From assembly GCF_039555335.1 (NCBI RefSeq), contig NC_092628.1:36292965-36356964 (forward strand): a stretch of 64,000 nucleotides of DNA. Reading direction: 5' to 3'. The translations under genes were made by a program, and so were the position numbers. Source of the DNA: Amphiura filiformis (Eukaryota > Echinodermata > Ophiuroidea > Amphilepidida > Amphiuridae). Below are positions 13,401-24,715 of the stretch, one piece after another. Position 1 is the first letter of the stretch. Each line of letters opens with the position of its first letter. Below the pieces are notes generated by a model. That model did not search any database. It saw nothing but the letters and a program-made list of their open reading frames with translations, and had not been told where the DNA came from.

Positions 13401-16400
13401 CTTTGACTGTAACTATATTGTTAGCCACGACTGAACACTGATGGCCTGTGCAAACGCTACCAGTGTTTGATCAGTAGGGATTTTTGAATTATACACTGTG
13501 ACTGCTAGTATGATATGTCCTTTATCCATTTGTGTATTTCAGAACTAGATGGACACGGAGATGCAATGGTGAATGGAGATGATGGATTGCCTCCTCAAGG
13601 AGCCAGGTAATATATATGCTACAAAAGTTTTAATCAACAACTTGTGGAGAAATCTCATTTCCATGAATAACACTATATATCACATGAGAAAATTTGTCAT
13701 AGTTGTATTACATATATTAAAACTGACATTCTGCCAAGTTGCCAGTATAATAGTAGATGAGTAAAATTATATGGCTTAAAATATGAAACCTGTTCCACAA
13801 AATGATTGGAAAGTTGAAAATCTTTATTTTTGAGTTATGGTCAGATTCATAATTTCTTTAAAATGCTTTAAAAAGCTTTAAAATGATATATAACTTGCCA
13901 GGGTTGCTCCTTTACTTGGTGTTGAATTACCTTGTTTTCTACTGATTTCTGGAATGTTCAATGAACCATATCTCAGTTCCTTCCATGGCAACTTTCCACA
14001 CATTTTGTGAGAACAGGGCTCACACTATACAGAAAATGTACACATTAGTATATTGCTATTTGTATTGTTGTATTAACAGTCGTCGCATGGCTCGTCCAAG
14101 TAGCGCACGCCCAGCACCACCTAGAGTAAAGAAACAAGAATCAGTAGATGATCCAGGTTCAAGGTATGTAGGCATTATAGTGAACAGTTATAGATGAGGT
14201 GATGAGATTCATACCAAAGCAGTATGTCCTCTCACCACATCTATTATAAATTAACCCTAACACTTAACCCTGCTTTTTGATATCGGAAGTTACAGAAGAT
14301 ACGAAAAAGGAGAGAAGATGAAGAAAAAAGTCACTTGGCACCCCCGGGATTCGAACCTTTGACCCCCCGCATGCCAACCACACGATCACGGACTGGTAGC
14401 TACATGGGTTATGGCTGCCCGGGCAGCAATTCCGTGAGCATAGAACACTTGGTGATTGCGTCGCCATGAGACCCTGGGATTCACGCATGCGCTTAATTTT
14501 TCATCATGGTATTCTGTGGTATTTTTTGGGTGTTAGTGTTAAGCAGTTTGGCCAATCTGTAACACTAAAAAACTTTTACTGTTTACGTTATTTTGGTAAA
14601 AGGGTTTTGGGGTGCGAACTATAGGGTTGTACCAATAAAAGGTTGAATTTTGTTTTTGTTTTCGTTAATGTAGTCAATTAAGTTAATTAGTTTCAAAAGC
14701 ACTGTGCGGACAAATTCAGCTCCAAATAAGATTGTAATATTATTCGCCTGCTTGCTGGAAAGGGTCCAAATTAATAGCACTCGATGTGCGCTATGTTAGA
14801 AAAATAACTGGAAATAGACTTCCTGAACAGTCGTTCAAGATTGAGGAGATTTTAGCCTGATGATGTTAGACTTACTCAAGACTGAGTGTTGTTTGTATCG
14901 TAGCGGTCTAAATGCATATTTCGTACATAAAATGTAGCTCGAAATTCAATAAAACAAGTAAAATATGGGTCTAATATTCTGTCTACTAAAACAAGTATTT
15001 CTTTTTTAATACCAATAAACATACTTTCAAATTCCGTTACAATCGCAACTGTACTTGCAGATCTGGAATTAATACTAATAAATGCAGTCATCTGTCAATC
15101 AAATACAGGACAAGTCTGTTTCACTATTGAAGCAGTACGCACATCATAGCCGGGCACAAGTACATAAATTTTAGGCTAAATGCATTCACCTGTCAATTAA
15201 ATTGCGCAGGGAATGAATACAAATGTCACGGCTCTGGTCTACTTTAAGAAAAAGTTGGTATAACTTAAATGCTGGACTAAATGGGCAAAATGGAAAGGAA
15301 AGCAAACAGACAGATATAAACAAAGAAAGAAAACAGAGATAGTTAAACTGTTGGACATAAACAAATACTCTGGTCATGTCAGACATATTCATGAACCCTG
15401 GCACCCCTTCCAAAGAAAATAACAGCCCTGTCAGCTTGCCACTTCAGAGATTCTATTGAGCTAATTACAAGTAAAACGGCAAGGGCCAAAATATTGTTTT
15501 TGTAATTGCAGAGTTGGTAGTGGCAAACAGGTGTCCAATGTGATTGTTGATAATGGCCAGAACTCAGATGATGATGACACCTTTGTTGTACAGGAAACAC
15601 AGCCACTCGTAGAAGATGAACAACAGGTAAAATCTATGCGTAAGCCCACAATAAACCAGAAGTTTCCCATACATTCTTATTATGACCAAACCATGCAAGC
15701 AAGGGATTCTACTATAAAAAGTGTGCAAGCATATTTTGTAGTCTGAAACAAGAATGTTGTCTGAAACAAGAGTATTGTCAAAGTTTGGTCAAGATCCATT
15801 TACTGTATTCAAGTCAAGAGGCTGTGTCATTTGTACTTGTACTGATGTAATTCCAGCAGTAATGTATACAAAGTGGAAATATGCTACATTGCAGTGTACT
15901 GGTTCAACTCCCAGCTGCCTGTCAGCTATATCATGTATATCATGTAGTGTTGGTATCGACAAGGCTTTGTCGACAATATTGTCGACAAAAGCACTTTTGC
16001 CGATTGTCGACAAGAGCTGTGTATGTATCGACAAAAAGTAAACAAACAATTTGGCTAAGAAAGCTTGAAAAGATTAACATCTTAACAAAAATTTACCAAG
16101 GTATTTTCGGGATCTCTTATTCTTTACATCTTTGTCGATTTCCCTGACGTTCTCGCCATGTTTCTTTAGCGTTTTCATCCCGACTTTTTTGATCTATCGC
16201 ATACGCTCGTATAGCATCCAATTCTTTCACTCAGCAGTCGCCATTTTCGCTGTCACGCAACATTGGCAAACAGGGAAAGTCCCTGATGATCAACTTTATT
16301 TATTGAAACAAGTACACTGATTGGGTATTTATGTGAAATGGGTAAAATATGAGCCAATCACAGGCGCTGTTTATTTGCGATTTGTCCTTTCACACGATGT

Positions 16401-19400
16401 TTTTTTCTCATCTCTGACAATGACATCATGGGTCACAGACACGTATGTGCGTTCCACAGCGTTCAATTGTGAATATACATTGTAAAGCTATAATTAATAT
16501 TCATTACACTAAAAGGTCAAGGCGAATCATGATGACGTCGATGGGTCACATACGTACTTTGCACAGGGTTTAATTGTGAATGTACAGTTGAGTTATGAAT
16601 ATTCAGCGCACGAGACAAGAGGAAGCGCTAGCCACGCGGTGTGTGTTGAAGGGAAAGCGCCAGGCTATAATTGACATTGCGTGAATACATAGGCGGAAAT
16701 AGTTTGATGGCTAAACCATGGCATCAAACATACTTTGATGGATTTTTTGACCAAGAGACTCTGACACCAGGTATTGTTAATAATAAACTAGACCAAGTAT
16801 TGTTAATAATAAACATGACTTCTTTATTGTAACGAACTGTTAAGCCTCCAAGCATACAAAAGTATTTTCCAACTCACAAAACAGTCACGTGCTCGGAATA
16901 ATTGCACACGCTCTCCATATTTGGGGAAATGGGGCGGAGTTCAGAGCAAGTTGCGCGATGAGGCGGATTAATATCGGTAATTTGTGATTCGGCACTTCTG
17001 ATGTTTACATTTAGCAACTGAAAAAATGGGAACGAAGGGACGGAAATCATCAGATTTGCGGATCATGTTTGGTATCTTTTTTATATTTCAGCTCAAAATC
17101 TAGCATATTTAACTCTTGCCTAGTTTTCTAAAAATGGGTCAATCATTCATTGCCAGTTCGTATCGCTGTCATGGTATTCACGCAGCGTGTGGTGCCGTCG
17201 TATAGGTTGCAGAATTGTGCACCAGAACGTCGCAAAATTCGCCAGGTTTGTGGGACGATTTTGGGGGTTATTAATTAGGTCTGATTGTCGCCAGTTGTCG
17301 ACGTCGGCTTTTTAATTTTGTCGATTGTCGACAATGAAAATGCTTGCCGATACCAGCACTAATATCATGCCCATTGTCTGTGTGGATTTCTCTTTGGGGT
17401 GATTGAAATAAAATGACCATACAAATGGGGAATTAATTGATAATTCAAACACAGACAGGCAGACTCTAGTGTGTTGGCTTAATTGAGTGTTTTAAGCCAC
17501 AAAACTTTTATACTGCAAGTTATGCATTTTAAAGAATTACATAGAATTAGTGATAGGAATATTTTTTCTATTATCCTTTATCATGTGATAGAAGATAGAC
17601 AGGTCCAATATTTTGAGCAGTGGATTATAATAACTAAAGTTTTTAGCAAGGTTCTTGAGCGGTCTGCCAATTTGGCACTGCTTATGGCATCAACATAACT
17701 GGGGTTCTGATTGGCTAGTTAGAACACGTCATCATCACATCGGCACCTCATTAAGCTGATCAAGTTCAGGGATATAAGTTTTCAGGATTAATTTGGAATT
17801 CCAGATTTTTTTGTGTCCCAATTTCCACACTTTTATTTATTTTATTTTATTTACTTTAAGCCCATTTTGGGACTTTTTAGCCCAAATTCATACACTTTTT
17901 CCAGATTTTCAAGTTTTTTCTTCAGGCCTACTTACATCTCTGGCAGTTCTTTTTGATAATCAGAAAGAAGAGTCCGAAACTGCTGAAGGCCTTTGCTGAT
18001 ACTATAAACACTATTTCTGATGTGATCTGTGAAAACCCTTCACATGGTGACATGGAAATTTAGAACTCTTTTTAGAACTTTTCATTTTCTAACTGTGACT
18101 TCAACATCAAAAGTTATGAGCAAAGAAGGATTGAAAAAAAGAAGAAATGTTTTTTAGTTTTTATTATAATTATAAAACATAATAGGATAATGTGACATGT
18201 GAAGGATTTCACATTTATTTAGCAAATATTAAATTACTGCCATGAAACTCCCCATAGTCTAAAATGAGCAAAAATTGTTTACAAGTTTACACATTACGTT
18301 CTAAAATGTAACAACTGACACAAGCCTTGACAAGCGTGTTTCGCTATGATGTGGCCACAATCCTCTGAGGTAACGACACCCAGGAACCAATGAGATTTAG
18401 CATTTACAAGCTACAACCACATCCACTAACTTGTAATTTCTTGATTTATTCCAATGTAGCCCATAGGCAGTGAGGCAATAGAAGATGATGGTGAACATGG
18501 TGGACTTGTGAAGAAAATTCTAGAAACTAAAAAGGAATTAGAAGGTGGCAATAAAATACAAAACAAAGAGGTAAGACCTTTGCACTAACTCATTTCAACC
18601 AGGATGAGAGCTATTTCATGTCACATTGATTACCAGATATTTCTGTATCAGTATGATGAGATATATACATCCATGCACACATTAACTTTGTTTTCCATGG
18701 TGTTGAAAATATATAGGTATGTACCAATCCGACTAGGCCATTACTGCGGTGTCCAGATGTAAAACTGTGGCGGTGTCCCAAGGTTGGGGGTTCCATCAAT
18801 TACTTGTTAATGCGCTATACAGAATTGTACACAACAGTGATTTTCAATACAGGATCATGAATTGATTGAACAAATTAAATCTCCCGCACTGTTACATCTG
18901 TAGTTCCATCAATAGAGGGCCAAATACAGTAAACCCTTCTCGGATTGGTGTAGGCAGTACAAGTTCAATAGTTTGATGACACCCTAAAAATGACAGTGCT
19001 TTAATTAGAAGGCTGACCCCCTGATATTTTGACTGATATTTTGACTATTTTTACCAATGGAGTGACATCATTCCTTTGTGAAAATACAATCAACATACAG
19101 ACACATTTCTTAATTTTTGTGTGGAAATTGTGGGAACAAATATTCAGTGTTAGGCCTTCAGATATAGTTGGATTAAGTTATGTTCTTTAAATGAATCCTC
19201 CTCCTTTAAAGGCACCATCAGTGATCTCCACAAAGTGTAAATATCTTGGAAATTTGAGTAGATTTGAGTGAAGAATAAGTCTAAAGTATTCCTATCTAGG
19301 TACTATTTTCAAATCTAAAATAATGTAAAGGAAGAAAACAGTATTGCTGAAAACAATTTGAAGCTCCATTGAAATGCATGTTGTAGTATGTGTTTGTTTC

Positions 19401-20699
19401 TACAGAAACTACCAATTGTGACTAAACTCAAATTGCAACCTTATTATGTATCATTCTGTGTTATTATTGCAGGATATGTTAACCCATCCACCGTGTTGTT
19501 CCTAATAAATGCCTCTGCCCTAATAAATGTGCTGCTATCTTGGATTTGAACCCGGAAACAAAGAGAAAGTGTTTAGTACTTCACAATTTTTCCCGGATTT
19601 TTATGCTTTTTTCATCACAAATTTGCTGCTATTAAACTCCCCCTTTCTGCACACCGAGGGTTGTTTATTTGGAACAGTATGCTTTGTACAAAAATGAAGA
19701 AATTTGCTTGAATTAAATCATTTTCTGGTACATAAATCACCAATAGTGCCTCAAAGAGGAGAAGCAGAGGAGCTAGCTCCTGGTCCTCAACAGAAAGTGC
19801 CTGTTGATGACAATTCTGGGAGTCTACCACAAGATTATTCTTCAAACTATATTTATCTAGCAACTATTATTTATCCTTCTGCAATGTTTGTTATTGCATC
19901 ACTTTCAGGAGAAGCCTGTCATCATGGATGCAGCAAGGCGGAAACAACGTGAGCTCATACAACGTGAGGTGGAGAAACTTAGAGGAAGCATCCAAACCCT
20001 TACTCGTAGTGCTAATCCCTTAGGCAAGATTATGGATTATCTTCAAGAAGATGTAGATAGTATGCAAAAAGAACTGGAGATGTGGAAGAAAGAAAACCAA
20101 GAACATGCATTGGCTATCAAGAGGGAGGAAGGGTAAGTTGGTTGGACATTGCTCACTGCCTGCATCAGCTACTTTCTTAGAACATTGGCAAAAATTTAAT
20201 TAAAAAAGAAAAATCTATGACATGTAGATCTGTTTGGAAATGTGCCAATGTACTTTGTTTCAATTGATTTTGTTTTTGGTTTTGCTGGTCAATCATCAGT
20301 TTGCAACACCCAGTTTTTGAAACAGAACCAACTTTTGGCTATAAACATAAACAAGACTGTTGGACGACAATATTCCTTTGATTTATGGGGTTTTGGTCAG
20401 GTAACATGATTTCAATCCTCCTCTTGAGATGCTTGCCAATGTGTGAACATTGATAAAAACAAAGCATCTTTCAGCGTAACCTTAAATTATGACAGATTGT
20501 GATTAATTATTATTGTCTGTTTTGTTTTTATTTCATTAGAATTACCAGTACAGAACTAGAGCCCCTTCAAGCTCAGCTTAGTGAATTAGACCAGTCCATA
20601 GCAGACCAGCTGGATGCCATTGCAGCCGTCAAATCCAACATTATACGAAATGATGAGAAGGTTAACAAGATGCTAAGTAGTGTTGCCTTCTCAAGATGA
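1414..20699 (+). CDS. TRAF3IP1: IFT54 / TRAF3-interacting protein 1 (5' exons outside window)
   Basis: Intraflagellar transport protein IFT54 (MIP-T3), an IFT-B subunit that carries tubulin and cargo into cilia. Exons: 1414-1554, 2282-2621, 2890-2973, 5607-5630, 7142-7223, 9321-9344, 13543-13606, 14080-14163, 15512-15626, 18460-18570, 19909-20132, 20540-20699 (TGA 20697-20699). All have AG/GT borders and matching phases except exon 2. The first exon opens with STDAVRKVLNGEK, which in known family members follows the N-terminal calponin-homology-like domain, so the true start lies before base 1. Exons 1-3 encode a very charged Lys/Arg/Asp/Glu region; the middle is Ser/Pro-rich and acidic (RPSSARPAPPRVKKQES, SDDDD). 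The last two exons encode the conserved coiled coil (EVEKLRGSIQTLTRSANPLG, then KIMDYLQEDVDSMQKEL) that binds IFT20 in this family. About 480 codons are in the window. Exon 2 is 340 nt, one base too many, and reads into TAG at 2522 unless corrected. Identification is firm; small exon borders are inferred by eye. Confidence 0.93.
1618..1871. mobile_element. MITE-like element with TGTGACCTGC ends
   Basis: A 250-bp segment bounded by inverted ends (TGTGACCTGC at 1621 and GCAGGTCACA near 1858-1867). Its right third (CCAGGATGTCTCAAAACTACC onward in part) recurs at about 51970-52047, showing a dispersed family. It lies in an IFT54 intron, and the short reading frames in it are not genes. Confidence 0.6.
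1927..2083. mobile_element. Short MITE with GTTGGCACAC ends
   Basis: A 157-bp element with inverted ends GTTGGCACACTT / AAGTGTGCCAAC and an inner inverted pair (CTGCCC..GGGGCAG; CAACATT). It carries no coding capacity. The family is not known to me. Confidence 0.6.
3223..3566. mobile_element. TTAA-bounded MITE, family A copy 1
   Basis: 344 bp, starting and ending in TTAA with inverted ends of the type TTAAAAGGGCATTTCGTGATCC. An inner palindrome centres on TCTGGTGCACCAGAAC. A second copy lies inverted at 40288-40635. TTAA target sites are typical of piggyBac-type elements, so this is probably a non-autonomous derivative; it has no transposase. Confidence 0.75.
3567..4110 (+). mobile_element. 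Decayed non-LTR retrotransposon (LINE) reverse transcriptase fragment
   Basis: Broken reading frames resemble the N-terminal part of a LINE reverse transcriptase: a block with LDSSKFPGPYDGI, then LSVDSGTYPKDWKRG, and after a frameshift the typical FRNYLPISLW block, then MIDANRLQSHL. There are at least one stop (near 3733) and one frameshift (near 3935). The palm-domain catalytic motif is absent. It is a dead fragment inside an IFT54 intron, directly next to a TTAA MITE; clade (Jockey/CR1/RTE-like) is unresolved. Confidence 0.75.
4869..5112. repeat. Polypyrimidine microsatellite (CTTTT)n and drifted variants
   Basis: About 20 units of CTTTT, followed by CTCTC, CCTTT and CCATTC/CCCCTT variants, all pyrimidine on the plus strand. 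The long Lys/Glu- or Phe/Ser-rich frames here are an artefact of the repeat. It lies in an IFT54 intron. Confidence 0.95.
5845..5853 (+). other. Candidate 9-nt microexon of IFT54
   Basis: TTTCTTCTAG, then AACTTACAG, then GTAACA: nine bases between good acceptor and donor consensus sites, in an intron of phase 0, which would add Asn-Leu-Gln without shifting the frame. IFT54 already has 24-nt exons at 5607 and 9321 here. Support is the splice signals only. Confidence 0.25.
6262..6295. repeat. 34-bp perfect palindrome
   Basis: GTTGCGCTCCCTCCACA is followed at once by its reverse complement, with no spacer. It is GC-rich in an AT-rich setting. Possibly the centre of a fold-back element whose outer parts have decayed. 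Confidence 0.85.
6434..6470. repeat. (ATAAC)n microsatellite
   Basis: Seven tandem copies of AACAT/ATAAC in an IFT54 intron. Confidence 0.95.
7364..7777. mobile_element. Dispersed inverted-repeat element, copy 1
   Basis: It begins ACAAATATTGACTGCTATGA and contains GGGGCATGGTTAAAATTATA facing its own reverse complement about 60 bp later, then ends CTTAAGATGAGGTATATAAT. The element at 12190-12446 carries the same two ends in the opposite orientation. Non-coding. Confidence 0.65.
7927..8046. repeat. Two-copy 61-bp tandem duplication
   Basis: TGAAATTTTGTGTTT...CAATTTTCAATTTTACACTATTT...AATTAAGG occurs twice head to tail (7927 and 7988). Confidence 0.8.
9741..9985. mobile_element. MITE with CTAAAGTTTG ends, copy 1
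   Basis: Left end AACTAAAGTTTGTTCGGTTT; right end CTTATATAAGCCAAACTTTAA in reverse. The same left end recurs at 32550. Non-coding. Confidence 0.6.
10759..11203. mobile_element. TTAA-bounded MITE, family B copy 1
   Basis: 445 bp with inverted ends TTAAAGCCATATTGTAACAT and ATGTTATAATATGGCTTTAA (approximate), flanking TTAA. The second copy, at 63172-63617, is 446 bp, in the same orientation and recognisable along its whole length. Probably piggyBac-like and non-autonomous; no transposase frame. Confidence 0.8.
12190..12446. mobile_element. Dispersed inverted-repeat element, copy 2
   Basis: Reverse-orientation, shorter copy of the element at 7364-7777: starts ATTATATACCTCATG and ends GCAGTCAATATTTGTATAAT. 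It contains the shared block CCTTGGGCCTATATATAATC followed by CATGCCCCTCATAGC. Confidence 0.65.
12696..13098 (+). mobile_element. tRNA-derived SINE
   Basis: A tRNA-like head (GGGCCAGTTAAGCGCAGCGA, B-box-like GGGTTCAAGCCC), a body with CTCGCAGGTTTTCTCCGGGA as in the SINE at 657, and a tail GGCGCTTTATAAATCC ending in an A/T run. The tail matches that of the LINE 3' end at 39000-39249. Confidence 0.8.
14249..14546 (-). mobile_element. Element with CCCTAA-like ends and a tRNA-like core, copy 3
   Basis: Starts TTAACCCTAACACTTAACCC and ends GGGTGTTAGTGTTAAG. On the minus strand the core holds a B-box-like GGTTCGAATCCC. Layout resembles the two copies at 40796 and 41128, but the core sequence differs. 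Confidence 0.55.
15945..17361. mobile_element. hAT-like non-autonomous transposon with 8-bp target duplication
   Basis: 1417 bp with inverted ends TAGTGTTGGTATCGACAAGG and CTTGCCGATACCAGCACTA, each followed inward by several TTGTCGACA boxes. The 8-bp direct repeat ATATCATG lies on both sides (15937-15944 and 17362-17369). This end form and an 8-bp duplication fit the hAT superfamily. No transposase frame survives. It sits in the intron between the IFT54 exons at 15512 and 18460. Confidence 0.85.
17640..18005. mobile_element. MITE family with AGCAAGGTTC ends, copy 1
   Basis: Left end TTAGCAAGGTTCTTGAGCGG and the block GGGGTTCTGATTGGCTAGTT are shared with 23692-23918. About 170 bp of unrelated AT-rich DNA interrupt this copy. 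Right end matches in reverse (CAGAAAG...CTGAAGGCC). Confidence 0.55.
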
Positions 20700-21202
20700 T
20701 CCACACAGTATGTGTCATTTGTTTAGTAGGATCAATAATGTAGGTAGGACATTTTGTTTTATGTTAGCTTTTTAGGCAGTCAAGTTAGCGCAGTTGATAG
20801 AGCATCAGACTTTGGTGAAAGAGGTCCCGAGTTCGAGCCCCGGTGTGGTTGACAAAATGTCCTCATGAAAATAATTTTGCTAACTTGAAATTCCCCTGAT
20901 AAGGAACTAGCTGCCTAAATGTCTCAGTTTATACCCATATGTTACTTCTGGAGCTGATCCATGTTGTGATAGTTATATGTGGGTAGACAATGAGACTGCC
21001 CCTATATTGAGACGTGTCCCTGAACGTTGTTTAATGCTTTATAAGGTGTATCTTGAGTTTCAGTAGTCAGCAAAAGTCTTGAAAATGTGCAGTTGGTGGG
21101 CATCGTGCACTAAAAATCCCCAATTTTATTATTATTAGAACAAGTATTATTTTGAATTTATTTATCATTCAAATATCATGTTGAATCAAGTGTATCAATA
21201 AA
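20697..21202 (+). terminator. Possible 3' UTR and poly(A) signal of IFT54
   Basis: Stop codon TGA at 20697; the first AATAAA that I judge plausible is at 21197-21202. A tRNA-like repeat (20775-20930) lies inside the stretch. No transcript evidence. Confidence 0.3.
20775..20930 (+). mobile_element. tRNA-like SINE remnant
   Basis: A-box-like TTAGCGCAGTTGATAGAGC and B-box GAGTTCGAGCC with partial acceptor pairing (GTCAA/TTGAC), but the anticodon stem does not pair, so it is not a working tRNA gene. Short inverted AGGCAG/CTGCCT ends flank it. Confidence 0.6.
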
Positions 21203-21838
21203 TGCATAGGGCTCTATTTTGAAGAAGTGCAAGCAATCAGTGTGCTAATCGTATGGAGGGATGTAATTCAAGTTTTAGAAGTTGACAAACTTCATCAGTT
21301 CCACAACAAGCATTGCCAACATATAGATAGATTGCCATTGGAGTGATGTGGTCAACCATGAGCCTTCTACCTGTGGTATCATTATTATATCAAGCAAACT
21401 GAGACATGTCAACCATGTTAGAATTTTTATTTATTATTTTTTTTTTTGCATAAATAATTGCATAAATAATTTGTACATGTAGGGCTGAAAATTAGGCACA
21501 GCTGAGTCTGGTTAAAATAATTCAATAAATGTAGGCATTTATATAGCGCCTTAAGTCTGTAATTAAACGGATATCAAAGCACTTTACATTAAATCCACTG
21601 CCACTAGGATATATGACTCTATTTGGCAGCCAACAATAATGGCACCGGTATGACTACCACCTAACAGGTTGCCATTTTACAGCTTCAGGCTACTAATGAC
21701 TACTAATGAATCAACAGTTGACAGTTTCTGTGCCACAAGTGTCCATGTCGTACATTTCAAGTGGAATTGAAAGATCTTGTGATTTTTTAGGAAATGTCAA
21801 AACAAAGAAATTTAAATTTGGACATGGTCGTTTGAGAT

Positions 21839-22076
21839 CTAAAGCTGAATTTATACTGAATCGCTTTTGCAGAACTAACTTTTTGAGATGAATTAATTAA
21901 AAGCAATAATTATTGACAACAGTGGATGTTTTAATTGTCGTCTGCAATCATGATCACCGTGATTAGTATAATGCAAAAGCGACAAGCGATACATCGCAAA
22001 ATTTTGCGATTGTGCATCGCTTTCCTAAAGAGGTGCATTGCCATCGCTCAGCGATCGAGTATAAATTCAGCTTTAG
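21839..22076. mobile_element. MITE with AAAGCTGAATTTATACT ends
   Basis: 238 bp with inverted ends CTAAAGCTGAATTTATACTG and AGTATAAATTCAGCTTTAG; the interior has repeated GCGAT/ATCGC boxes. Non-coding. Confidence 0.75.
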
Positions 22077-23691
22077 CCATCAACAGTGTAAGTACTCTTA
22101 TATTTTGCTTTTTAAATTTGAGTTTCTTGATTATGATCATTTCATGCCTTAAGCACAAGAAAACATGCATGCTTATTACAGGTTATAGACATGTCATCAG
22201 AAAGATTGCAATTTCCGCACGCTGTGATTGTACTCTCGCCGATCTATTCAAATCACTCTCCTGTATCAAAGCGAGGTAGCGTATTTAGCCAGTTTTGACG
22301 ATTTTGCATTGAAATGAACATGAACATGGAGACATTGTTGAAAATGCACAAAATTTGTCCATATCACAATATTTTTAAGACAGTCAAGGATAATGAATAT
22401 ACGAAGGAAAGTCTTAACTATTATTATGATCCATTTTGTTTGAAAGAGATCATGACAATAAAGCAACAGGGAGGTGTGAAAATTTGACTTCATTCATACG
22501 CGCAGTTCATTCGTACAGATTGTCCTTTGAAATTCATGTCAAGATCGGACGTTTAAAAAATTGACATTGTGATGATTGTGGCATGCACGGTGACTTTTTT
22601 ATGGCGTTACGACGGTTCATGAACGCGACTAATTTTTACCACGGAAAAGTGTCATTTTGAAAATAAAGTCATGATATATGCATGTAGTGGTCCTTAACAT
22701 TTCGTTGACGGATCCTTAAAGAACTTTAGCAAAATTACCCTTGATTAGAGAAAAGCGAGGGTAATAAATTTTAGAAATAAAAGACTAACTTTCATGCCAA
22801 TGGCAATTGCCATGGCAACTAGCTGTCAAAGCTGAAAAAACTTGAAAAAAAGCATGAATTCAAAAGTTTTAAGGATTTGTACACGAAATGATCTACAGGA
22901 ATATTAGGATTTTGCAATAATAATATTCAGGAAGCATTGAAAAACAATCCATTTTAAGGGGCATGTTAAGCCTGTTCTAAAATCCAATCAAACTTTTCAT
23001 TATTATTAGATCACTGTTTAAAGAACATGTTTTCACCATCCAGAGTATACCAGATTTTGATTACAAACATTTGGCTGCAAAAGGGCCGAATGCTGTATCC
23101 AAAATCGTTGGTTGACTATATACAGCCAATACATGTATAAATGTGCATATAAACGCATGTTTAAACACATGGTCCACGTGCCGCGTATGGAACATCGCAA
23201 TCTCTCAATTTGCAATTGGATTTCTTTTACATGACCTAAGGCCTATAATTGTACACTCAAGCTTGGAAGAGTCATTGTCAATCACATTTTGTAGATCACA
23301 TGTTCTTTTTGATGTCATTTTCACATTTCTCAAATGAATTAATCACATTAATAAACTTATTATGTACATTAGGATAGAACTGATATGGAATCCTATTCAT
23401 ATCTCAGTGGAAGAATTAGAACAGTCAACATTATTCATTGGGACACTATGAAACATTCACATGGTTTTTAAGTTCAAAATTGTGTATGTTACTGTCATAT
23501 TGTGAATGATATACTCTATAATAAAGCTGAGCCTATGGAACAACCATGGCTTGCATAGCTGACATTCAAATAAGTATTGAATGAAGTATGGTGATATGTA
23601 AGGCACCTACCATTAATTATTAAGAGGATGCATTTATAGAGACACCAACATATCTCCTTTTGTTGGTGCCAGCCAAAATATATAAGGGATA

Positions 23692-23918
23692 GCTAGAGTA
23701 TTTGGCAAGGTCCCTCAGCAGTCTGCCGATTTGGTGATGATACAGCGTAACCACAAAAGTGGGGTTCTGATTGGCTAATTGAATCATGTCATCATCATAT
23801 CAGCACCTTATTCACTGAACAAACCGAGTAACATCACATGACCCAGACGTGTTGTTCCCTTTACGCGATAATCAGAAAAAGCAATCGGGCAGTACTGAAG
23901 AACCTTGCCGAATTCTAT
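23692..23918. mobile_element. MITE family with GGCAAGGT ends, copy 2
   Basis: Ends GGCAAGGTCCCTCAGCAG and CTGAAGAACCTTGCC are inverted repeats; the interior GGGGTTCTGATTGGCTAATT matches copy 1 at 17640. Confidence 0.7.
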
Positions 23919-24515
23919 AAGTCATATTTCTGTACAGATTGGCAGCATGAGGAGAATGGTATTTCTTCATCAATATCATCATCACATTATTGTAGGGATC
24001 ATGACCTGGTCTGATCATTTGTCACATGCCCTTGATATAAGGAATTGCATCTTTACAATACTGCTGTACATATATTGATAAAAATGATGGCAAAATAGAA
24101 TCCCGAAAGTGGTTATTTATGTTGTAAAGGTACGTGTTGTAATGGACTAAGAATCTCCAGTTGTAATACAAAGTGTGTTTCTTGTGTTTATTACTATAAA
24201 TTTTCCCATTTCTGGTTATATGCTTGGTCCGTTTTAGAAGCGCAAGATTTCATAAAATCATAATTTTTGTCTGAAGTTCCCAATCACCTTTAACATATAC
24301 TGATAGGATCAAATATGTGTAGACTATGCAAGTTATAGAAATATAAATGTACATAAATTTATGAAAAGATTTAACAGAATATGGTGTGAAAGTAAGATGC
24401 TCGGTAGAGAGGTGACATATTATACTTTTGCTACCATATGTTTTCAAAGCTGGGATGATGTGACTAAGCCTGAGGGTCAGATCCAGCCTGCCGACCAGTG
24501 TGGTTTAGGGATTAA

Positions 24516-24715
24516 ATCATGTTACACAGTTGTTCATCACCATTTAACAACTTGCATCTGCTTTGTTGCGAAGTAGATGATGCGGACGCTTCATTGCATC
24601 TGGTGCGTCTGCGTGGATACTTCGCGAGGGCAGCTTTAGCTGCGCGAAGTAAACCACGCAAAATGTCGCGGATGCATTGTTGTTAAACGGTGATGAACAA
24701 CTGTGAAACATGACT
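24516..24715. mobile_element. MITE with CAGTTGTTCATCACC ends
   Basis: About 200 bp with 35-bp inverted ends (CACAGTTGTTCATCACCATT on the left, its near complement on the right) and a GC-rich middle containing inverted TTCGCG/GCGCGAAG. Non-coding. Confidence 0.75.

Noticed and set aside
15945..17361. Coding transposase inside the hAT-like element
   Set aside because: Only frames under 90 residues, with no hAT dimerisation or catalytic pattern.
20775..20850. Functional tRNA gene
   Set aside because: Anticodon stem cannot form and the T stem has a mismatch; fits a SINE head.
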